DNA from: Desulfobacterales bacterium
Lineage (GTDB): Bacteria; Desulfobacterota; Desulfobacteria; Desulfobacterales; DTYH01
Reading direction: 5' to 3'
NCBI GenBank assembly: GCA_012961955.1
Contig: DTYH01000090.1
Span: 1 to 37,111 of the forward strand
Length of the DNA stretch: 37,111 bases
The translations under genes were made by a program, and so were the position numbers. Below the pieces are notes generated by a model, which was not told the origin of the DNA, searched no databases, and saw only the letters and a list, made by a program, of their open reading frames with translations. Within the stretch, counting starts at the first letter, position 1, and each line of letters begins with the position of its first letter. This document shows positions 1 to 10,967 of this stretch, one piece after another.

Positions 1-2
1 AT

Positions 3-104
3 TCGTTGATTTCAAAAGATTTGATTGAGACCAGTTACATTTTGTCACCTCAAGCAGAGACTAAGAGTAACGAAAAGGTTGTATGTATAGATGTGGCGCC
101 ATAA
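3..104 (+). CDS. C-terminal tail of an unidentified protein, truncated by the window edge
   Basis: Open frame from position 3 reading SLISKDLIETSYILSPQAETKSNEKVVCIDVAP followed by TAA; no family recognised. Confidence 0.35.
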   Translation, partial: SLISKDLIETSYILSPQAETKSNEKVVCIDVAP

Positions 105-302
105 ATATTGGTTGACAATCTTGGTGGATATAGAGAAAATACATCGAGAATCTTCTCGGCCTCCAGGTGATTTCTCACGATAAGAGGAATCTACCTTGCG
201 TCATTCAGACAGAATCCTCTGAGGAACATTTTCCGGACAGAAACGAGAGAGGAAGTACTGTGTTGAGAGATCACGACAAAAGAGCGAGGTTTCCCGCATG
301 CT

Positions 303-784
303 GTGAAAAATTTTCTATCTGTAATGGCGTTAACAGCCGTCATTTCCTGTGCTCATGCTATTTCCCAAAAAGTAAGAGATGGGGTGGATCGGAAACTCAC
401 CCCCAGAGATTCTCTTTAGAGATCCTGATCCTTATAATGGGCACGACCATTATTCTCTGAGGTGTTGACGTGAGGTCAACAAACACGGATGAGGGGACAT
501 ATATCGAGGCGATTCAGACCCCTCGAGATTCTCGTGGGAGGCCTGAAATTACAGACGTCTCATACGGCAGATTTCTCATTCTCTACCAGGGGTGTCTTAA
601 TGCAGCCATCTATTCCAAGGGCAGAAAAGTGACGCTTCCTTGTGACCTTTAGGGAAGAGGATGAGACTCCTTGGAGAGGTTCAGTATCGTTGTCTTCTCG
701 GGAGGAGTAAAGGACTTCGCATTCTTAAGATGCGAAAAGGTAATCCGGATGTATCTTCAATAGGCATATGGAAGGCATTCTGAA
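303..784 (+). pseudogene. Decayed Slp-family outer-membrane lipoprotein, paralog of the adjacent 857..1399 gene
   Basis: Pieces in different frames, MKNFLSVMALTAVISCAHAISQKVRDGVDRKLTPRDSL, GTYIEAIQTPRDSRGRPEITDVSYGRFLILYQGCLNAAIYSKGRKVT and KRMRLLGEVQYR, align collinearly with the downstream Slp-like protein, interrupted by stops and frameshifts. Confidence 0.75.
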
Positions 785-856
785 AAAGTCCGGACTAGAG
801 CCGTTCGAACAGGATCACTAGAGGCGATCATTCGAGGTAAGAAGGGAGATCCCACG

Positions 857-1399
857 GTGAAAACCAATATCTTGCATTCAGTTTTTCTATTTACGCTCGC
901 AGGTTACATTTTTTTCTGCCTCTCGGGCTGTGCATCAATAATCTCCAAGGAGATTAGACGCCAGGTCGTAGAGGAGCTGACCTTGAGTGTGGTGGCAAAA
1001 GCCCCTGAATCTTACAAGGGCAAGACCGTGCTATGGAGTGGAGTGATCATAAATAGTATCAACCTTAAAGAAGGCACAATGATCGAGGTCCTTCAAAAGC
1101 CTCCTGACTTCCGGGGAGAACCAAAGGATGTCGACTACTCAGAGGGAAGGTTTCTGATCTTGGACCCACGTTACTTAGATGTGGCTATCTATACACGGGG
1201 CCGGAAGATAACCGTAGCCGGTGTAGTCCGAGGAAAGAAGGTTCGGCCTCTGGGTGAAGTCGAGTACACGTATCCATTGATTTCTGCCAAGGAAATTTAT
1301 CTCTGGCCAGTGGAGAGAGAAGAGAGATACTACCCTTTTTGTCCTTACTGGTATCCTCCTTGGCGGTATTACCCTTACGGTCATCCGAGATGGTGGTGA
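857..1399 (+). CDS. Slp-family outer-membrane lipoprotein
   Basis: 180 aa; lipobox-like LSGCAS; Slp-like pattern GKTVLWSGVI...EVLQKPPDFRGEP...GRFLIL...GRKITVAGVV...LGEVEYTYPLI. Confidence 0.8.
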   Translation: MKTNILHSVFLFTLAGYIFFCLSGCASIISKEIRRQVVEELTLSVVAKAPESYKGKTVLWSGVIINSINLKEGTMIEVLQKPPDFRGEPKDVDYSEGRFLILDPRYLDVAIYTRGRKITVAGVVRGKKVRPLGEVEYTYPLISAKEIYLWPVEREERYYPFCPYWYPPWRYYPYGHPRWW

Positions 1400-1808
1400 C
1401 ATAAACTGAGACCCCTTTATTTAATCGATCTTCCATCTCTAGGCATTGCTTCCCTGGTTCTACTATTCGACTCGGAACAGGGCTGCCGTGAACGCACCCT
1501 TCAGCATAAAGTATCTTCCTATTCATTACCCCAGGACATAGTATGATAGAAGGAGCTTCGGCTCAAGTGGATTGTTGGAATCATGGAATACCGGTATAAT
1601 GGGTTAAAGCGATTCAGATCCAGGATGCGAGATAGAGAGCGCGCGACTCATTTATACGTTCCATTCATCTTCACATGTATCCTGTATCCTACATCATTCC
1701 TTAATCTTTCCATCATAAAAGAGGTCTTTACGAAGCAAGGATTTGAGTGAGGACCGCAGGGCAGGGGCGGTTTTGTCCTGGGTTAGAAGGATTGCTCCCT
1801 TTTTTATT

Positions 1809-4401
1809 TCATCTATTTTGTTTTAAAGCGTCTCAAATCCCTTGAAGCAAACCGGATAAAGAGTAAGGCTTCTGTAAAGATCGAAATCCTCTTTGGCGTA
1901 TGAAGGACAATTGCGATTTGTCATCCACATACCCGCTGGTCATCAGGACCTGGAGTTCGGGTTTGCGAAATAGAAGCTTATGAACCAAGTAAAGACCGGT
2001 TTCGTCGGGGAGAACCGCGTCACAGAAGACCAGGTCGAGCCTCCCGTCTTGTCTCTCAAAGATATCCATAGCCTCTTTGGCATCCGCGGCCTCGAATACG
2101 ACATAACCATTTTCACGAAGAGCACTCATGACAAATTCACGGATTCTTTCTTCATCCTCCACGAGGGGAATCCGTTCGCCACCCCCCTGAAGCTTCTGGA
2201 ACGACATCGTCTCTTCAGTCTCTTCTTCCACCTTTGCTGACAAAGCCGGCGGGTAGACCTTGAAGGTGGAGCCTTGCCCAGGGCCACTATAAACATTTAT
2301 CCACCCTTTATGCTGCTTTACGATGCCGTACACGACGGAGAGACCTAGCCCGGTACCCCTTCCCGGCTCCTTGGTCGTGAAAAATGGTTCGAACATGTGC
2401 TGAATGGTTTCTTTATCCATGCCGACTCCCGTGTCCTCAACCGATAAACAAACAGACGTGCCGGGTCTCGCTTCGCTGATAAACTTGCTGTGCTCCTCGC
2501 TCAAGGTGATGTTTTCAGTCTTGATAGTGATGTTCCCACCCTTGGGCATGGCATCTCTGGCGTTGACCACCAGATTCATAATCACCTGCTCGATATTTAC
2601 TCGATCGGCCCGGACCGCCCATAGGTCAGGTTCCAGGTAGGTGTTGATAGCAATATCTTCACCGATAAGACGGTTGAGCATCCGTAGCAAACCATCAATT
2701 GTTTTGTTGATGTTGAGTGGGACAAACTCCATTGGCTGCTTGCGAGTGAAAAGGAGCAACTGCCGGACAAGCTCGGCCGCACGTCCAGCTGCAAGGCGTA
2801 TTTGGTCAAGATCGTTATACAAAGGATGAGCCTCATTGAGTTTCATCATCGCGAGTTCGGTATACCCGTAAATGGTGGTCAGCAGGTTGTTGAAATCATG
2901 CGCTATACCTCCAGCCAACAGCCCAATTGCTTCCATCATCTGTGCCTGGACGAGCTAGGCTTGGATCTTCTCTTTCTCCTCCTCGGCCCGTTTCCGTTCG
3001 GTGATGTCTATCCCTGAAATAAGAATGCCTGTGGGTTGATTTTCTTCATACAATATAACCCTTCCAGACGAAAATAATACGGTACGAATCGATCCATCCT
3101 TTGCATAGACATCAATAACAATTTCAGACGCATGTTCCGCTTTAAAGTACCTCTCTAATTGTGCAGCTCCCCTTTCCCTTTGTCTAGGAACAACAAACTC
3201 TAGCGCATGCTTACCGATAACCTCATCTTTTGTGTAACCCAATTTCATGAGGAATGACTTATTGACATCCTTTATTATCCCGTCCGTGTCAATTATAATG
3301 TTGATAGCAGGGACCTCTTCATAGAGAAACCTGTACCTCTCTTCTCTCTCCCGCAGTGTTTCCTCTCCCTGCGTCCTCTCGACGGCCATGCCCAGCTGCA
3401 TCCCTAGCTCTTCAAGCAGCTCCACTACCTCAAGAGGGACCATGTTCTCCTGAGGATCTGCAACGTGGATCAAGCCGAGGACGCGATCTCCCAGGCGGAT
3501 CGGAACCGTTGCTATAGACTCGTACCCGAACTGGCTGCACACATCGCAGGTCCGCCCCCTGTCCTCTTCCGAGAGCGTGGCCAGGAAGCGTGTGGTCCCA
3601 TTCGCGTAGGACGAGCCGCCTTTTGTGTAGAAGGGGAGGCTCGGATCGACCTCTCCCTTGATTACTTTGATACACATGCATTGGTCTGACTTGACAGAAA
3701 GAGGGCTTTCCGATTCGTAGAATCTCCGGCTGAAGCCCTCATACGCCTGGTACGGGATGTGGCCTTCCTCATCAAACATGCGGATCCCCACAGCCGCACA
3801 CCTTGTGAAGTTTCGAGCCTCCGCAACGAACTCGTTTAGCAGAGGGGGTCATCTTAGTGTGCCGGTTCAGGAGTTTGAGAAAGTGGTGAGAGACCTGAAG
3901 TTGCTCGTCTGCCCGCTTGCGCTCGGTGATGTTCGTCGCAGAGGGAACCAGGTAGATAATCCTGTCTGTCTCGTCTCTCCGGGGTTGCAAGCAGAAATCG
4001 ATTGTAACGAAACGGTTCTCGCCAGTGCGCACGACTACGTCGTAGCAAGAAGTTTCTCCTTTTGCTGCCCGTTTGATTGCCTCCCGCAACTGCTCCTTGA
4101 TTGATTCCGAGTAGGACCACCAGTATGTCTCCTCAAACGGCTTTCCCAGTACGTCTTAGGGCTTCAATCCTGCTACATCAAGAAACGCCTTGTTTGCTGC
4201 TATGAATATCCCATGGGTTATCAAGAGAGGAACAAAGATAAGGAGGCTATCAAGGACAACTCGAAAATATTACGCACTCCTTGTCAATGTTGTCTCAGGT
4301 TGCTGGTGTAATGTCTGTGATCCTTCCAATTCAGTGATTCGTCGACGCAATTTTACCATTTCGTCTATAAGCTGATCCTTTGTCTTATCTTCGTCCATCA
4401 T
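1809..4401 (-). pseudogene. Hybrid sensor histidine kinase (PAS-GAF-PAS-HisKA-HATPase-REC), disrupted
   Basis: Continuous homology from MMDEDKTKDQLIDEMVKLRRRITELEG through PAS, GAF, PAS, MEAIGLLAGGIAHDFNNLLT, GRGTGLGLSVVYGIVKQHKG and a receiver domain; broken by TAA at 4270-4272, TAA at 4156-4158, a frameshift near 3844-3849, TAG at 2955-2957 and TGA at 1833-1835. Confidence 0.85.
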
Positions 4402-4822
4402 CCTGACTCCCTGATAAAATTAGGTCGCAATTTCATCTAACGTTTTACGTATACCTGAATTGGTCAGGATGATTTGGCTGTATAGTATATCCCGAAACAG
4501 GTACATACTCCTAGAGGATGTTGAGAACAAGGATCTATATCAGAATCTACTGTTCACTTTTTTTCCATGCATTTGTCGTTTCAGGAATTGCGCCTGAGGT
4601 ACTCGTCAACTATTTCTAATTCACGAAAAAACTAGAGGTTTCCGCCAACCCGTTTCAAGAAAGGCCCGCTCCCCGACCAGTTACCATCAATCATTTCTTC
4701 AGGTACACGATGTAAAGGACAGAAAAGTCAGCACAGTTAGAGCAGGTGTATCTTCTTAATCTCCACATTCACGTTATGCTGCCCAATAAAATCAAAAAAA
4801 GTTAAAGGAAATTGGTCGGGGA

Positions 4823-5207
4823 TTAGCCTTTTGAAACAAACCCGGCTGCATCAAAAGACGACCCGAATACTGAGTATTCGATACAGGCTGGAGGATGCAA
4901 GATCCAAGATTATATGGTATCAGGCGGAAGTCGTTACTTATAATTATGGGCTACGTGTAAAACCCGATATAGAGCAAACAGCCATAACCTTCGTGACTTG
5001 ACAATATTTGTACGGTGGTTTTACACCCACAGCAATTCCGGTGACATATATATAAAATACCCGCCCAGGTTCGGTTTTGCTTAGAAAAGGGTTCCCTGGA
5101 AACTAGGTTTACCTGGGATGTGTCCCCGCCCAGTGGATCATGTATCCTGCCTCCTGTATCGTAACTTCAGCTTGAGTCCGATGCAAGCGACTGTCTTAAA
5201 ATACTAA
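4823..5207. repeat. MITE-like element copy E1 with imperfect ~80-bp terminal inverted repeats
   Basis: Left arm TTAGCCTTTTGAAACA...TGCATC...CGATACAGG...AGGATGCAAGATCC matches the reverse complement of the right arm TTAGTATTTTAAGACA...TGCATC...CGATACAGG...AGGATACATGATCC; related copy at 30107-30611. Confidence 0.65.
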
Positions 5208-6058
5208 GGTCTTATGGAGAATCAAAGATGGAAAAGGACAATCGCCAAGCATGATAACACATAACACCGATTATAAGCTGGATTTTTCCTGACTCGCTCA
5301 TTACCTTGGGAAATTGGCTGCCAAGCATACATGTAGTGCTTTCAATAAGTTAAAAGCTCTATCTCGTAAATCTCGTCCAACACATATCAGAAGATTCATC
5401 CCATTAGGACCTTTCTATACCTTTCTCGGGCGGTTTATGAAAAAACTATTTTGGACAATGGGAAAATGGATTTTTGTATGGGAAAGAGTCTGCATCATTA
5501 TTTTTAGGTGTTATTTAAATTATTGGATCGACAAAAAGGGTATCGGTCCGATTGTTGTTCTTCTAGTCGAACAGGATATATGGACATTTTCTTGCTCCTC
5601 CTAGATACCAAAATCAAGATTCAAAAAAAATTGACAAAGATTTCGTTTTATGTATTACTTAAAAAGCGTTTTAGAGGCATGTATCTATTCAGCTGATCCG
5701 AGAGACTTGTAACTTATACTATTCAAGTTACGTACACATGAATTCTGGTTGCGGAGGTGAGAAAGAGTCCTTTTTCATGTTTTTGATATAGTAATGGGCG
5801 CCGTTTTTGGGCATGTCACCTTACCGGTATCACAATAGAGAATACCAAAAGGAGTCTTTCAAAATCGGATACTACGAATTGCAAAAAAATCCAATGGAAA
5901 AATCGAGGAATATCTAGGGAGGGACAAAGACATTTTCGAATTGCAGATGGGCTGAGCCTTGTTTCAAAAAAGAAAATCAGGTCTCAAGAAGGATTCCTGT
6001 ACAGGTCTCCTTCTCACAAGGGGTTGTGGGAAATCACCGGGTTCTGACGAAGAAGGTG

Positions 6059-6355
6059 TCACCGCATTGGTAAAGGGGATATTATGAGCCAGACGATGAT
6101 CCGGTTAAGTGCAAGAAGAAAAATAAATAATCTAAACAGGCTGCCTTTCTTTCCACCAAAATCAAAAATTGTACCAAGGGTTGGGCCATAGAGGTATGCT
6201 TCAGAGAGTGCAACCCGTTCCTCGGGTTTGGTAAAGACGAAAGGAGCGATTTTAATGGTCAGGCGGTCTCCACAACCGCGAGTTTCCTTCGATACAACCT
6301 TCTGAATTTTTTCAACCAAAACGGAAAGTATCCTAGCATCGACTATTTCTTTCAA
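6059..6355 (-). CDS. Hypothetical protein with possible C-terminal membrane segment
   Basis: 98-codon ORF with plausible composition; hydrophobic stretch LFRLFIFLLALNRIIVWLII; no family recognised. Confidence 0.3.
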   Translation of the reverse strand: MKEIVDARILSVLVEKIQKVVSKETRGCGDRLTIKIAPFVFTKPEERVALSEAYLYGPTLGTIFDFGGKKGSLFRLFIFLLALNRIIVWLIISPLPMR

Positions 6356-6752
6356 GATCTAGCCCATGAATCAACAACATTTACCTATGCCCCCAAGGCT
6401 TTGGAACTTTTTCCCTGGTCTATTTCAAGTAGCAATCTCCAAAATATTTGACCTATTCAAAATTGAGGAAGGATACTCCTGCTATATCAACGCGTTTACC
6501 CAAGCTCTATCTGCCTCCAGACCATTTTAGGGGTTCGAACTTGAGCTATTTTATTAAACTTACGACTATACATTCATCATCCCTAATATTCCGTTATTTG
6601 AATTATAGAGCCACCTATTAGGTGACGTCCTTTACGAAGGGGGGTGAGATATAAGTTTACTTTGATGAGGGTTCTGTAATTCTGTATTGCTATTGGTCGG
6701 GAAATCTCATTTTTGTCGTAGTATTTTTAGGTTAGAAAGAGAGGAGGTAAAG

Positions 6753-7598
6753 ATGAAAATAGGGATACAACATGTTTTGGCAGCTGAAGAGAATACGCCT
6801 GGCGGAGAATTGGTGAAGGCATGGAATAAGCTTTTGAGAAAAAACATCGATTTGGTAAAGGCAAAGGATACCCAGGTCACTTTTCACACACCCAAGTGGG
6901 GGCTTACAGGTCTTGACCCGTTCTTCTATACGTATCTTCACCGGTTGAACGACAGCGAAACCCTGCACGGACTAATTCGGATTGAAAAAAATGGCTACGA
7001 TGTGGCCTGGCCTATGTGCTGGTTCGATCCAGTCCTAAGAGAGGCGAGGCAGGCTCTTGATATTCCAGTTGTTGGACCAGCTGAATCTTCGATGCTTCTT
7101 GCTATGGCAATGGGGGCAAAATTCGGTATTGTGACTATATCGCCTGAAGCAGCCTATGATATGGAGGAAGAGGTTTTAAGGTATGGTTTCAAGGAGAGGT
7201 CTGTGAGGATTAGACCTATTCCAGCCACTGCAGAAGAGCAACTCGTAGGTCTAACTGACGCACAACATGAGATCGAATGTTTTAAAGAGGTGGCGAAAGA
7301 GCTGATAGCAGATGGCGCCGAGATACTCATCCCCGGTTGCACACTTATGGCCCCTGTACTTAGACTTGCACCCGGTGCGGAAGATAAGTATCCGAATGGG
7401 CTTACAGAGGTCGACGGAGTCCCTGTCATGGACGTTATAGGAGCCACAGTGAAAATGGCGGAAGTCCTTTACGAATTTAAGAAGGCAGGTTCTACATGGA
7501 TAAGCAGAAAAGGGTTTTATGCTCGTCCATCTTCTCAGGCGCTTGACATGGCAGAAATGGTCTTAAAGTATGATAGGGGTGGTTGTTGGACTGATTGA
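6753..7598 (+). CDS. Asp/Glu/hydantoin racemase-family protein
   Basis: ATG preceded by GAGGAGGT; family-like segments VVGPAESSMLLAMAMGAKFGIVTIS and ADGAEILIPGCTLMAPV. Confidence 0.7.
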   Translation: MKIGIQHVLAAEENTPGGELVKAWNKLLRKNIDLVKAKDTQVTFHTPKWGLTGLDPFFYTYLHRLNDSETLHGLIRIEKNGYDVAWPMCWFDPVLREARQALDIPVVGPAESSMLLAMAMGAKFGIVTISPEAAYDMEEEVLRYGFKERSVRIRPIPATAEEQLVGLTDAQHEIECFKEVAKELIADGAEILIPGCTLMAPVLRLAPGAEDKYPNGLTEVDGVPVMDVIGATVKMAEVLYEFKKAGSTWISRKGFYARPSSQALDMAEMVLKYDRGGCWTD

Positions 7599-7794
7599 TA
7601 GACAAAAAAACATATTCCCCACCTGCCTGCAAGCCATCTGGTCTGACCTTCTGCCCAGCTTCTCAATGAGGCACAAATTTGCGAGGTCCTGGGGACGAAG
7701 TTGGGCCAGGGCGCAGACCCTACGGGTTCCGGCTCGTAGAGGCAGGAGGCTGGCCTACATGCCTGTGCCGGTTCCGATTCCTCGAGGAATCTTT

Positions 7795-7917
7795 GTAAAT
7801 ATTCGGTTATCCCATAAAGGTTGTACATTACCCCGTGAAAGGGAGGCGCCAATATATCTTCTTGCATGTTTTTTCCATGGTCGTCTGAGAAACCGACCGG
7901 GATAACCGAATATTCAC
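7795..7917. repeat. MITE-like element with near-perfect terminal inverted repeats
   Basis: GTAAATATTCGGTTATCCC at 7795-7813 pairs with GGGATAACCGAATATTCAC at 7899-7917; interior shared with 19592-19668. Confidence 0.75.
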
Positions 7918-8110
7918 GGGTTTATAGTTCCCTCCTTCATAAAAAAATATACCCATGCCTGGCCAAAGGTTGCCAAGACTAGATATTTGGCAGTTTGATT
8001 TCTTTCAAAGAGGTAAGGTGTCACTGAAAAACAAAGGTTCGAAAGATCGGAGTAGAGAGAAACGCTTTCCCTGTGAATGCTTATACGTTGTTATGGTAAC
8101 TAACAGCGCA

Positions 8111-8950
8111 TTAAAAGCTAACGCTGATACCAGCCTGGGCAAAGAAGAAACGTTCATTCAATCTCTGGGCCAGATAGGTGGCTGCATGCATACCGGTACA
8201 GTGAGAACTCCCCACACGCTGGATATTGTATTTTTCGAAAAGGATGAGTGCCTTTTCCCATTCCTCAGGCCCGGCCACACCTAAATGGGTGCCCCCCAAG
8301 ACAGCATAGAACTGATCCCAGCCCCCCTTTTCCTGCAGATGTTTTAGAATAAACTCGAGCCCCGCGTGTGCGCACCCTAGGAGCACGACAGGGCCGCTGT
8401 CTGTTTCAACCACCATACTAAAATCATCCAAAAACGGATCGGGCTGCCAGCCATCCTCCGTAGGGACCACAAGTCGTTCATCCCAGCTCTTCCAGTCATC
8501 AGGTCTTTCCACTACTCCTGAAACATAGATTCCAGGACTAATCTCGGTTAGGGTTTCCACTTCATGGATCACAGCTCCTGCCGATTCTATCTGGGATCTC
8601 TCAAAAGGTATACCAATAGAAATCTTTTTCTCCTTTGCAGAGGGCAATTGGGCGTATCGAGGACTGAATGCGTCGGGATGTGCATACAGGGGTACTTTAT
8701 CGACCCTGCCTAAGACTGCCATCAACCCTCCGGTATGGTCAAAATGCCCGTGGCTAAGAACAATCGCCTTTAATCTGGAAATATCCTTTTTCAAGGTATC
8801 AAGGTTGTTCGAAATGGCCATCCCCTGTCCGGTATCCATCAGGACAGCCTCTTCTCCTCTTTCAATAAGAATGGAAAGACCGTGCTCTCCCATAATCTTG
8901 AAGGATACGGCTGCTGTATTCTCACAAAGTATGGTAAAGGTAGTTTTCAT
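8111..8950 (-). CDS. MBL-fold metallohydrolase (COG1237-like)
   Basis: Metal motif VLSHGHFDHTGG; ERGEEAVLMDTGQG; LLGCAHAGLEFILKHL; GSSHCTG. Confidence 0.85.
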   Translation of the reverse strand: MKTTFTILCENTAAVSFKIMGEHGLSILIERGEEAVLMDTGQGMAISNNLDTLKKDISRLKAIVLSHGHFDHTGGLMAVLGRVDKVPLYAHPDAFSPRYAQLPSAKEKKISIGIPFERSQIESAGAVIHEVETLTEISPGIYVSGVVERPDDWKSWDERLVVPTEDGWQPDPFLDDFSMVVETDSGPVVLLGCAHAGLEFILKHLQEKGGWDQFYAVLGGTHLGVAGPEEWEKALILFEKYNIQRVGSSHCTGMHAATYLAQRLNERFFFAQAGISVSF

Positions 8951-9148
8951 AGATTGTCACCCCACCCTTGAGTATATTTCAGATGTATCTGTTCACGGGG
9001 CGAAAAGAAAATCTCCCCCCGCGAACAGATACGAAAGATTCAACCCCATAAACGATCATTCGAAGCCTATACCGCACGTGACGACTAGGATCTCAAGTAT
9101 CTAATTACCTGAAGGCGTATGAAGATGTCAATACCGCTTATTTGAATG

Positions 9149-9177
9149 TTGACAAAAGGGGGCTGCAACAATATGCT
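9149..9177 (+). promoter_or_regulatory. Sigma70-like promoter upstream of the SpoIID-domain gene
   Basis: TTGACA, 17-nt spacer, TATGCT. Confidence 0.4.
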
Positions 9178-9271
9178 CTGATATGGTAAGAATATTTCTA
9201 ACATATTTAAGGTCTAAAAAGAGGATATCATTCCATCATGGGATATTGTCTCAAGATATATTTCTATCCTT

Positions 9272-10816
9272 TTGGTATGCTTTTTGGTTTTAGTCCGCGT
9301 TTCGATATGCGTTGGTGCATACGATGATGCACTCGGGTTTCGAGTGGCAACTGAGTTACTAAACAAAGGGAGCTATCTGGAGGCGTTAGCCGCCTATCAA
9401 GAGGTTGTAACCTATTCAGATAGCTACGATTCCAAGGCTAAAGAGCTATTTTATATGGGCACAATATACAGCCTATACCTCGATCAATACGACATGGCAC
9501 TAAAACTGTACCGCAAGACCATGCAGGAATATCCTGAGAGCCGGTTTGCAGCAGATGCCTTGTTCAATACTGGGATGGTTTTGTATGAAAAAAGAGAATT
9601 CAGGGAGGCCTACAACTGTTTTCGAAGTTATCTGGACAAGTATCCGAATGGAAGTCACCGGGAGTCGGCAGAGGTATGGGCCGACAGCGCCAAGGCAGAA
9701 ATAGACACAAAGAGTCCTAGGGTCCCTAGGGCCCCATACAGATTGAAAATTGACGATACAACACTACGCGTATTGATCAATGACAGGGTTTCAAGGCTCA
9801 CCTTTGATACAGAAGGGAAGATAATTATTGCTGACCCGTTTCCACGAAAGACAACGTATATGGACGTCGGCCCCTTGAACGTGACAGCACAGGACAATCA
9901 GGTCGTGGTTAATGGCACGAGGCTTGGGCTTCCAGAATTCATGGTCTCAGCAAACGAAGGTATACTTGGACTGGACGGAAGACGCTACAGAGGATCTTTC
10001 AAAGTTTTGGCACAAGATGGCAACAGACTCCAACCGATTAATTATATAAGCCTTGAACATTATCTCTATGGCGTGGTTCCCCGGGAGATGCCTCACAAAT
10101 GGCCCCTAGACGCACTGAAGGCCCTAGCAGTCGCTGCTCGCACGTATGCCCTCTATATAAAAAGAAAAGAGCAGGAATAAGGCGTACGATCTCGTTGCGA
10201 CCACGTCATCTAGGCATATGGTGGCTACGATGCTGAAACGCCCGCGTGCAATAGAGCTGTGGATGATACAAGAGGCGAGGTTATGACGTATAATGGGAGG
10301 TTAGTCATCGCGTACTTTCATGCCAACAGCGGAGGCTTCACGGAGGATGCCAGGAATGTATGGGTGGCTGATTTACCCTACCTGCGAGGAGTGCGAGACC
10401 CATTCAGCCAAAATATACCCAAAGGGGAGTGGAAGATTTATCTTCCTTACAGGACCGTACAGGATAGACTCAACCGATATGGATTGAATGTCGGAAACAT
10501 ATCCGGTATCCTTGTTTGTGACGTCACTGATTCAGGACGTCCCCAAAGGATTGTCGTGATATCAAGTCTTGGAAAGACAGAGCTTAAAAGCAACGATTTC
10601 CGCATTAAGATTGGACCTACAAGATTAAAGAGTAAACTGTTCCACCTTTATGAGGAGAAAGATGGCCTTCTAATCAATGGAAAGGGGTTTGGCAACGGGG
10701 TTGGTATGAGCCAGTCGGGTCCCTATCAGATGGCAAAGGCGGGGCATAATTACAGGGAGATCCTTAGTTACTACTATAAGGGCATTCATCTCTCAAACTT
10801 GATATCCTCAAGGTGA
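9272..10816 (+). pseudogene. TPR plus SpoIID/LytB-domain protein with two compensating frameshifts
   Basis: N-terminal TPR repeats then SpoIID-like YISLEHYLYGVVPREMPHKWPLDALKALAVAARTYALY; a segment AYDLVATTSSRH lies in another frame (~10176-10216) before YGGYDAETPACNRAVDDTRGEVMTYNGRLVIAYFHANSGG resumes in the original frame. Confidence 0.75.
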
Positions 10817-10967
10817 GATGCCTGTGTTGTCAGCTGTGATTATTGGCCGATCATATGTTCCATGACTGAATCACTTGCGTCCAAAATGGTCATTTAGTGC
10901 ACAAAAATTAACCGATTATAATTTTATAAGTCAATTTTTTCAAAACGCTGAATTGTCACCAATGGGC

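Noticed and set aside
1175-1526. Minus-strand ORFs overlapping the Slp gene
   Set aside because: Shadow ORFs antisense to a convincing lipoprotein gene; no recognisable protein features.
2955-2957. In-frame TAG in the histidine kinase (also TAG in the ArnT-like and HepT-like remnants) as possible amber/pyrrolysine recoding near a corrinoid methyltransferase cluster
   Set aside because: TAG is the normal terminator of intact genes here (gyrA, gpsA, radC, corrinoid protein, transglutaminase). The kinase also has TAA, TGA and a frameshift, no MttB/MtbB/MtmB or pyl genes are visible, and the replaced residues are ordinary Gln or Leu positions.
6520-6560. GGTTCGAAC-like tRNA T-loop (also near 8036)
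   Set aside because: No acceptor, anticodon or D-arm pairing could be assembled around these matches.
7570-7905. Overlapping ORFs of ~110 aa on both strands after the racemase gene
   Set aside because: They run into the MITE-like element at 7795-7917 and show no family motifs; likely non-coding.
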